Positions 36,360 to 41,538 of a DNA stretch of 41,538 bases are shown in pieces (within the stretch, counting starts at the first letter, position 1; each line of letters opens with the position of its first letter). The position numbers and the translations under genes are program-made. The stretch lies in assembly GCA_964553025.1 (NCBI GenBank), contig CAZKJF010000002.1:1-41538 (forward strand), written 5' to 3'. The notes under the pieces were generated by a model. That model worked only from the letters and a program-made list of their open reading frames with translations. It was not told where the DNA came from and made no database searches. Source of the stretch: 2-01-FULL-49-17 sp964553025. Lineage in GTDB: Bacteria; Patescibacteriota; Minisyncoccia; 2-02-FULL-40-12; GWA2-44-9.

Positions 36360-37808
36360 ATGGCTGAAACCTCCAAGCCCCAGCTCTACGGCGAGTATTT
36401 CTATAAATTTTTCCAGTGTCCGCATTGGATTTGGTACGACATTTACGGCGATGCGGAGCATAAGCGCCATATTCCGCCGCTCTTGGATCTCATTTACAAA
36501 GGCAAACCGCTTGCTCCCGATCGCGATCTGGGCCGCCACAAGGAATTCGAGCAGGTGAAACCCGAACTAATGCGCGACCTGGACGAGGCTTTTCTGGCCA
36601 CGGTCGAGCTGATGAAGCAAGGCAAGAACATCTATCACGGCGTTCTAATGAGCGAGGATTGGGTCGGTATGCCTGATCTTCTGGAGGCCCGGCCCGGCAA
36701 GTCCTGGCTTGGCGACCATTACTATGTCGTTTATGATGTCCAATCGTCGCTGGATCTCCGCGACGAGTATAAATTCCAGCTGATATTTTATTCTCTGATC
36801 CTTGAACGGATCCAGGGCGTGCGGCCGCGGGAGGCCTACGTGATTGATCCGGAAGGCAACGAGCGGTCGTTTCTGATTGAAGATTTCATCGATCACTTCC
36901 ATCTGACGCGCCTCCAGATCGAGAAGATCCTGAACGGCGAAAAGCCGGCGCCGTTCCTGAAAGCCGGCTGCAAGCGAACTCCCTGGTATTCGCTCTGTGT
37001 TTCCGAGACTGAGGGCTGCAGCGACGTGTCGCTGGTGTACCGCATGAGCCAGGCCGATCAGCGTCGCCTCTATGATATCGGCATCAAGACCGTCGACAAC
37101 CTGGCTGCGGCGGACGTGAACATGCTCCGCGAACGGCTGGAGGATTGGCCGTTTGATAAAGTTCTGCGGTTTTCAAACCAGGCCAAAGTGCTGGTCGGCA
37201 ACAAGCCGATGATTACCCGCAAGCCGAATTTCCCCGCTGTACGCTATGACGTGTATTTCGACATTGAATCCGACCCGCTCCGCGACATTGATTATTTGCT
37301 GGGCTTTTGCATCAAGGACAATCAGACCGGGAAGACCGAGTACAAATATTTCTTGGCCAAGGATAAAGAGCATGAACCCGAAATCTGGGCGCGGTTTTTA
37401 GATTACTTGGCGGGGCTGGAAGATTTTGTGATTTATCACTATGCGTTTTACGAGCGGCAGGTGTTTGATCGCCTGGCGCTCCGGTACGGAGCGCCAGGCG
37501 CCCTCGTGGACAAGTTTAAAGAAAACACGATCGATCTTCACATGAAGTTGGTGGATTCAGTCGTTCTGCCTATTTATTTTTACAGTTTGAAAGACGTGGG
37601 CGCATATCTCGGTTATATGTGGGCTGATCCGCACGCCGGCGGCGCCGAGTCAGTGGTCTGGTACAACGAATATGTCGAAAAGCAGGATGAAGCAATCCTT
37701 CAAAAAATACTTCGCTACAACGAAGATGATGTTCGGGCGACCATGCTGATTAAAGAGTGGCTGACTCAACAAAAACCGTCAAAAGCGCGGGAAACGTTGG
37801 ATGAGTAA
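36360..37808 (+). CDS. TM0106-family RecB-like nuclease with C-terminal DEDD exonuclease domain
   Basis: 482 residues. The N-terminal part has a RecB-like pattern (WVGMPDLLEA; YYVVYDVQSSLDL), and cysteines C20, C204, C213 and C220 that may hold a cluster. The usual D-x-K is D126-V-Q128, so the catalytic lysine is missing. A helix-hairpin-helix-like stretch (YDIGIKTVDNLAAADV) is followed by an RNase H-like DEDD domain: VYFDIESDP (D301, E303), YHYAFYERQVFDRLA, SLKDVGAYLGY and YNEDDVRATML. It is probably a 3'-5' nuclease in repair or DNA uptake. It contains a 31-nt palindrome (37470-37500). Confidence 0.85.
   Translation: MAETSKPQLYGEYFYKFFQCPHWIWYDIYGDAEHKRHIPPLLDLIYKGKPLAPDRDLGRHKEFEQVKPELMRDLDEAFLATVELMKQGKNIYHGVLMSEDWVGMPDLLEARPGKSWLGDHYYVVYDVQSSLDLRDEYKFQLIFYSLILERIQGVRPREAYVIDPEGNERSFLIEDFIDHFHLTRLQIEKILNGEKPAPFLKAGCKRTPWYSLCVSETEGCSDVSLVYRMSQADQRRLYDIGIKTVDNLAAADVNMLRERLEDWPFDKVLRFSNQAKVLVGNKPMITRKPNFPAVRYDVYFDIESDPLRDIDYLLGFCIKDNQTGKTEYKYFLAKDKEHEPEIWARFLDYLAGLEDFVIYHYAFYERQVFDRLALRYGAPGALVDKFKENTIDLHMKLVDSVVLPIYFYSLKDVGAYLGYMWADPHAGGAESVVWYNEYVEKQDEAILQKILRYNEDDVRATMLIKEWLTQQKPSKARETLDE
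37470..37500. repeat. Intragenic hairpin, 14-bp arms, 3-nt loop
   Basis: 37470-37483 pairs perfectly with 37487-37500 around the loop GTA. It encodes about residues 371-381 (RLALRYGAPGA), in the DEDD exonuclease domain. Confidence 0.96.
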
Positions 37809-37917
37809 GATGGCAGCTCCCGGGACGTATATACCTCTGAACAGGCATAATATCGGCCAAATATGAACGATGTCGGAAGGTGATTCCGGCTTCGGGTGTT
37901 TTGCCGACTTGATGGCC

Positions 37918-38022
37918 ATGTATAAATGTCCTAACTGCGGCAACGAGCAGAAAACGGCAGGGAAGTGCCAGAAGTGCGGCGCCGATATTAAAGAAAGCGA
38001 CAAGAAGGAGGAAGGTGAATGA
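37918..38022 (+). CDS. Zinc-ribbon mini-protein
   Basis: 34 residues from the ATG at 37918; an in-frame ATG two codons upstream is possible. MYKCPNCGNEQKTAGKCQKC has two CxxC knuckles 10 residues apart, the form of a small zinc ribbon, followed by an acidic/basic tail (ESDKKEEGE). It may bind RNA, DNA or a protein partner. It ends 30 nt before a strong terminator and is separate from the nuclease operon. Function unknown. Confidence 0.6.
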   Translation: MYKCPNCGNEQKTAGKCQKCGADIKESDKKEEGE

Positions 38023-38052
38023 GCCGATGCCGGTTTGAAACTCGCATTCATT

Positions 38053-38087
38053 AGTCAAACGGGGCCGCTTCGCGGCCCCGTTTGACT
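38053..38087 (+). terminator. Intrinsic terminator before secD
   Basis: A perfect 16-bp stem (38053-38068 with 38072-38087) with TTC loop, followed by TTAAAA. It separates the zinc-ribbon gene from the secDF unit. Confidence 0.85.
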
Positions 38088-38123
38088 TTAAAACTCCAAT
38101 ATGTTTCAATTCTATGTACTGCA

Positions 38124-39527
38124 ATGTCGCGAAGAAACATATTTCTCATCTGCACGATTGTCGGTTCTCTCCTTTTGTTCGTTTTTGTCGCCCCTGAACT
38201 TGTGAACAAAGGTACGGCGCAAATCAACGGCCTCTTGAAGACTCATATTCCCAAAGTTTCGAGCCGGCCGTTCCGGCTCGGCCTCGATTTGCTCGGTGGT
38301 ACTCATCTTGTCTATCAGGCGGACCTTTCCAAAATCACTAGCAACCAATCCGATGCGCTCCAGGGCGTTCGGGACGTCGTTGAGCGCCGCGTAAATCTCT
38401 TCGGCGTTTCCGAACCGGTCGTTCAGGTTTCCGGCAAGGATCAGCTTATCGTTGATTTGGCCGGCGTCAAAGACGTGAACGAGGCAATTGCCCTGATTGG
38501 CCAGACGCCGTATTTGGAATTTAAAACTGTGCTGCCGGCCGCCCAAGGAGATGCTATTATCAAACAAAAAATGGGCAAAGACGCCGGCAGTTTGACTGCC
38601 GCCGCGCTCTGCGATGTTTCCAATACCAGCTCGCTGACCCAATTTCTCCTGGCCTACAATGCCGATCCCTGCTATCAGCCGACGGCTTTGAACGGTTCGG
38701 GGCTTGATAATGCCCAGCTTACGTTCAGCAACCAGACGTACGCGCCACAAATCAGCTTGAATTTGAATTCAGCCGGCACCCAATTGTTTGCACAGATCAC
38801 GCAAGCCAATATCGGCAAACCTGTCGCCATTTACCTCGACGGTCTGCCTATCTCGATCCCGACCGTTCAAAGCGCCATTACTGACGGGCACGCGGTTATC
38901 ACAGGGAGTTTCACGCCTGATGAGGCTAAGCTGCTCGTTCAGCGCCTGAACTCGGGGGCCTTGCCGGTTCCGATCACACTCATCAGCCAGCAGACGATCG
39001 GCGCTTCGCTCGGCGCGGACTCTTTGGACCGCAGCTTGAAGGCCGGCATCTATGGTTTGATATTCGTTGCCATTTTCATGATCGCTTTCTATCGTTTGCC
39101 TGGCGTGATCTCGGTTATTGCGTTGATCGTGTACGTTCTGATCGTGCTCGGTTTGTATAAATTGATTCCGGTCACCCTGACGCTTTCAGGCATTGCCGGT
39201 TTTATTTTGTCGCTTGGCATGGCCGTGGATGCCAATATTTTAATTTTCGCTCGCATGAAAGAAGAACTTGCGGCCGGAAAGTCTTTGACGGTGGCCATGC
39301 ATGAAGGCTTCGCCCGCGCCTGGCTGTCCGTCCGCGACAGCCATGTGACGACCTTGATCGGCGCCGTCGTCCTCTATTCTGCCACAACTTCAATCGTGAA
39401 AGGGTTTGCACTGACGCTCGGGATCGGCGTTTTGACCAGTTTATTCACGGCCATCACCGTAACGCGCTCGTTCCTGTACTTAGTTACCGGACCGTGGTTT
39501 GAAAAACATAAGCGCTTATTCCGATAA
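38124..39527 (+). CDS. secD: Protein translocase subunit SecD
   Basis: 467 residues from the ATG at 38124 (MSRRNIFLICTIVGS); an earlier in-frame start lies in the terminator's 3' side. It has one N-terminal membrane helix, the LGLDLLGGTHLVY motif, the P1-like region VVERRVNLFGVSEPVVQ, the P3 region ITDGHAVITGSF, and a C-terminal block of five membrane helices with GMAVDANILIFARMKEEL. SecD uses the proton-motive force to pull exported proteins across the membrane with SecF. It is 5 nt from secF. Confidence 0.95.
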   Translation: MSRRNIFLICTIVGSLLLFVFVAPELVNKGTAQINGLLKTHIPKVSSRPFRLGLDLLGGTHLVYQADLSKITSNQSDALQGVRDVVERRVNLFGVSEPVVQVSGKDQLIVDLAGVKDVNEAIALIGQTPYLEFKTVLPAAQGDAIIKQKMGKDAGSLTAAALCDVSNTSSLTQFLLAYNADPCYQPTALNGSGLDNAQLTFSNQTYAPQISLNLNSAGTQLFAQITQANIGKPVAIYLDGLPISIPTVQSAITDGHAVITGSFTPDEAKLLVQRLNSGALPVPITLISQQTIGASLGADSLDRSLKAGIYGLIFVAIFMIAFYRLPGVISVIALIVYVLIVLGLYKLIPVTLTLSGIAGFILSLGMAVDANILIFARMKEELAAGKSLTVAMHEGFARAWLSVRDSHVTTLIGAVVLYSATTSIVKGFALTLGIGVLTSLFTAITVTRSFLYLVTGPWFEKHKRLFR

Positions 39528-39532
39528 CTCTC

Positions 39533-40417
39533 ATGCCCAAAATATATAAAATTGTTTTCTGGATATCGATTTCTTTGACTGCGCTGGCGATTATCGCGAC
39601 TGCAATTTTCGGCCTGCGATTAAGCGTTGATTTCCGTGGCGGCAGCGTTTTGGAACTCGAATTCTCCCAGCGGCCGGCAATCAGCGATATTCAGACTGCC
39701 TTGGGCACTCAATCAAACGATATTGAAATGAGCCCGGCAGGGGATACCGGCTTGATCCTCCGAACTCACGAGCTGACCGAAGCTGATCACCAGGCCCTGC
39801 TGGCCAAATTAACCCAGGCTTTTCCGGGTTCTGGCCTTTCCGAGCGCCGGTTTGATTCCGTCGGGCCGGTTGTCGGCAATGAGCTTAAACACAAGAGTAT
39901 TATTGCCATTATTCTCGTCCTATTCTGCGTGATCGTGTATATTGCATTCGTTTTCCGCAAGATCGGCCGCACCACTTCGCCGTGGGCGATGGGTCTGGCT
40001 GCGATCGTAGCCCTGCTCCACGACATAGCGATTCCGGTCGGCGTATTCGCGATTCTCGGTCATTATGTAGGCATTGAGATCAGCGGCGTATTTGTCGCCG
40101 CCGCGCTGACGATTCTCGGCTTTTCAGTATCGGACACGGTCATTATCTTCGATCGCGTTCGCGAAAATATCACGCGCGGCGGCGCCAAAGAAGACTTCGG
40201 AGCCGTGGTTCACAAGAGCGTTCTTCAGACCTTGGCCCGCTCTTTGAACACTATCTTCACCGTACTGCTGTCGCTCTTCGCCATTTATTTCTTCGGCGGC
40301 GAGAGTATCAAATATTTCTCGCTTGCGCTCATCATCGGCATCTTCCTGGGAGCGTATTCTTCGATCTTCGTGGCCTCGCCACTTCTGGTCTGGTGGACCA
40401 AGCGTCGCAGTAGTTGA
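39533..40417 (+). CDS. secF: Protein translocase subunit SecF
   Basis: 294 residues, six membrane helices. The N-terminal VDFRGGSVLELEF strand, RRFDSVGPVVGNELKHK and then SVSDTVIIFDRVRENI are the family's hallmark segments. It works with SecD in late export. The TGA stop falls inside the -35 hexamer of the next gene's promoter. Confidence 0.95.
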   Translation: MPKIYKIVFWISISLTALAIIATAIFGLRLSVDFRGGSVLELEFSQRPAISDIQTALGTQSNDIEMSPAGDTGLILRTHELTEADHQALLAKLTQAFPGSGLSERRFDSVGPVVGNELKHKSIIAIILVLFCVIVYIAFVFRKIGRTTSPWAMGLAAIVALLHDIAIPVGVFAILGHYVGIEISGVFVAAALTILGFSVSDTVIIFDRVRENITRGGAKEDFGAVVHKSVLQTLARSLNTIFTVLLSLFAIYFFGGESIKYFSLALIIGIFLGAYSSIFVASPLLVWWTKRRSS

Positions 40418-40442
40418 CCGATTTTAATTCATATAGTATAAT
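40414..40442 (+). promoter_or_regulatory. Sigma-70-type promoter of the sigma-r4/HARE gene
   Basis: TTGACC (40414-40419), exactly 17 bp, then TATAAT (40437-40442), followed by 7 nt and the ATG at 40450. It is the best consensus promoter in the window and overlaps the secF stop. It also decides that the start is 40450 rather than an in-frame ATG at 40414. Confidence 0.8.
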
Positions 40443-40449
40443 ACTTTCC

Positions 40450-41511
40450 ATGCCTACGAATTCCCAGTCGATCAAGAAAACAGTTTCTGATCTCCTTAAG
40501 AACACCTCAACCCGTAACAGGGATATTATTTCGCGCCGTTTTGGCTTGAAAACGGGCAAAAAAGAGACTCTCGAATCCATTGGCACCTCGTATACCATTA
40601 CCCGCGAACGCGTCCGCCAGATTGAGGAAGCTACCCTTTCCCAGCTGCGCGCCGCTGCCCAGCAGAACGCCGAAGTGGCCCGTTATGTAGCTCTAACCAA
40701 GGATATTTTGAACGAATCGGGCGGCATTGCCGCCGAACGCGATCTGTTCAAGGCTTTCAGCGGCCAGGAAGCCGATACGGTGGTCAATGCATCGTTGGTT
40801 TTCCTGCTGGCCTTCAGCAAGGATCTCGTTCGGGTTCCCGATTCCGATGATTTCAACGCTTTTTGGGCCGTTGATAGCGACACGCTTGCCAATTTCAAAA
40901 ACACCGCCGCTACGCTCGCCAAAATCCTGGAAAAGTCCGGGCGCGCCATCCCGCGGGCCGATTTTCTGTATTTAATCCAAAAGCACGGCGTGCCGAGTTT
41001 TTCCGCCAGCGGCAAACCGCTTTCGGAAGGAGAAGTCGCCTTGGCGATGAACGTTTCCAAGAATCTGGCCCAGAATATTTTCAATGAAGTCGGACTTGCT
41101 TCGTGGGCGGAAATTAAGCCTAAGGGCGTCCGCGACAAAGCTTATATCGTTCTCAAGAAATCCAAGGAGCCCAAGCACTTTAGCGAGATCGCCAAGCTGA
41201 TCAACGCCTCGGGTTTCAATAACAAGAAAGCCAACGTTCAGACCGTTCATAATGAACTCATTAAGGACAATCGATTCATCCTCGTCGGTCGCGGCCTTTA
41301 TGCGCTTTCGGAGTGGGGCTACAAAGCCGGTACCGTAAAAGACGTATTGGTTGATATTCTTCGCAACTCAAACAAGCCGTTGCCTAAAGCCGTGCTCATG
41401 GCCAAAGTCAAAGATGCTCGCATGGTCAAAGAAAACACCATTCTATTGAATCTCCAGGATTCCAAGACGTTTGTAAAAAATTCCGACGGGACGTATACTT
41501 TAAGAGGGTAA
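40450..41511 (+). CDS. Sigma-70 region 4-like HTH protein with HARE-HTH domain
   Basis: 353 residues. Residues about 14-70 match sigma region 4: RNRDIISRRFGL, ETLESIGTSYTITRERVRQIEE, where the RERVRQIE recognition helix is clear. No region 2 is present, so it is not a complete sigma factor. About 235-290 (KHFSEIAKLINASGFNNK; VHNELIKDNRFILVGRGLYAL) fits the HARE-HTH winged helix. The C-terminal winged segment repeats this (VDILRNSNKPLPK). It could tether RNA polymerase or a DNA-modifying complex to a promoter. Leaderless by position. Confidence 0.78.
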   Translation: MPTNSQSIKKTVSDLLKNTSTRNRDIISRRFGLKTGKKETLESIGTSYTITRERVRQIEEATLSQLRAAAQQNAEVARYVALTKDILNESGGIAAERDLFKAFSGQEADTVVNASLVFLLAFSKDLVRVPDSDDFNAFWAVDSDTLANFKNTAATLAKILEKSGRAIPRADFLYLIQKHGVPSFSASGKPLSEGEVALAMNVSKNLAQNIFNEVGLASWAEIKPKGVRDKAYIVLKKSKEPKHFSEIAKLINASGFNNKKANVQTVHNELIKDNRFILVGRGLYALSEWGYKAGTVKDVLVDILRNSNKPLPKAVLMAKVKDARMVKENTILLNLQDSKTFVKNSDGTYTLRG

Positions 41512-41523
41512 TAACCCTCCGAC

Positions 41524-41538
41524 ATGGCGATAGATTCC
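41524..41538 (+). other. Possible start of the next gene
   Basis: ATG at 41524 opens MAIDS and runs off the window, 12 nt after the previous stop. Too short to identify. Confidence 0.25.

Noticed and set aside
1518..37500. Palindromes as copies of one mobile element (RPE or REP type)
   Set aside because: Stems and flanks share no sequence with each other, and several lie on conserved motifs where an insertion would disturb the protein.
1518..37500. Intragenic palindromes as intrinsic terminators
   Set aside because: None is followed by a T-run on the coding strand, and genes continue intact through them.
1518..37500. CRISPR array or tandem repeat locus
   Set aside because: No regularly spaced direct repeats anywhere; no cas genes.
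40414..40449. Upstream ATG at 40414 as start of the sigma-r4/HARE gene
   Set aside because: The codon is part of the secF end and of the -35 hexamer.

Overview
The window looks like part of the chromosome of a Candidate Phyla Radiation (Patescibacteria) bacterium, most likely in or near Parcubacteria. This is inferred from: a compact SecA with a C-terminal SEC-C zinc motif; separate SecD and SecF; a short HPF; a sigma region 4/HARE-HTH protein; a TM0106-type nuclease; a secreted HExxH protease with a CPR-style tail; tightly overlapping genes; and very short or absent 5' leaders. TGA is used as a stop codon, so the recoded Gracilibacteria/Absconditabacteria code is excluded. No rRNA, tRNA, insertion sequence or CRISPR array was seen.

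Layout. 1-597: 3' end of a Ser/Thr-rich surface protein, then a strong terminator. 721-12340: a GC-rich glycan operon, one leftward glycosyltransferase followed by eleven rightward genes (six GT4 enzymes, a NodB deacetylase, three methyltransferases, a FemAB/GNAT-like transferase) linked by ATGA overlaps. 12300-19912: an AT-richer island with a GT2, a hexapeptide acyltransferase, a GT8-like/fucosyltransferase fusion, two methyltransferases, a second GT8-like enzyme, a CgeB-like glycosyltransferase and the C-terminal domain of Wzt. 19912-27752: the rest of Wzt, Wzm, a small HTH regulator, GDP-L-fucose synthase, a Wzx-type flippase, an O-antigen ligase/polymerase with TPRs, and a WbaP-type initiating transferase. 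27841-32710: secreted protease, a Lys-rich mini-protein, HPF and SecA. 32730-34531: an AT-richer cassette (Nudix, deaminase, NIF3-like, ASCH). 34537-41511: PyrF, a small unknown, two nuclease genes, a zinc-ribbon mini-protein, SecD, SecF and a sigma-r4/HARE regulator.

The genes together describe a surface polysaccharide system: priming (WbaP-like), sugar-nucleotide supply (Fcl makes GDP-fucose, which the fusion's GT11-like half could use), assembly and decoration, and two export routes (Wzm/Wzt and Wzx/ligase), next to general protein secretion (SecA, SecD, SecF).

The most unusual signal is a set of long perfect palindromes inside protein-coding genes. Twelve have stems of 14-20 bp with loops of 0-4 nt (most often 3 nt). 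Five shorter ones and two long-spaced inverted repeats accompany them. Every one has a different sequence, none breaks its reading frame, and several lie on conserved protein motifs (SecA, WbaP, GT4). I saw none in the AT-rich island. By a rough equal-base estimate fewer than 0.001 such stems are expected here by chance. I do not recognise a described element that matches. A second signal is a recurrent TATACT/TATAAT-like box placed 6-8 nt before start codons, implying leaderless transcription.
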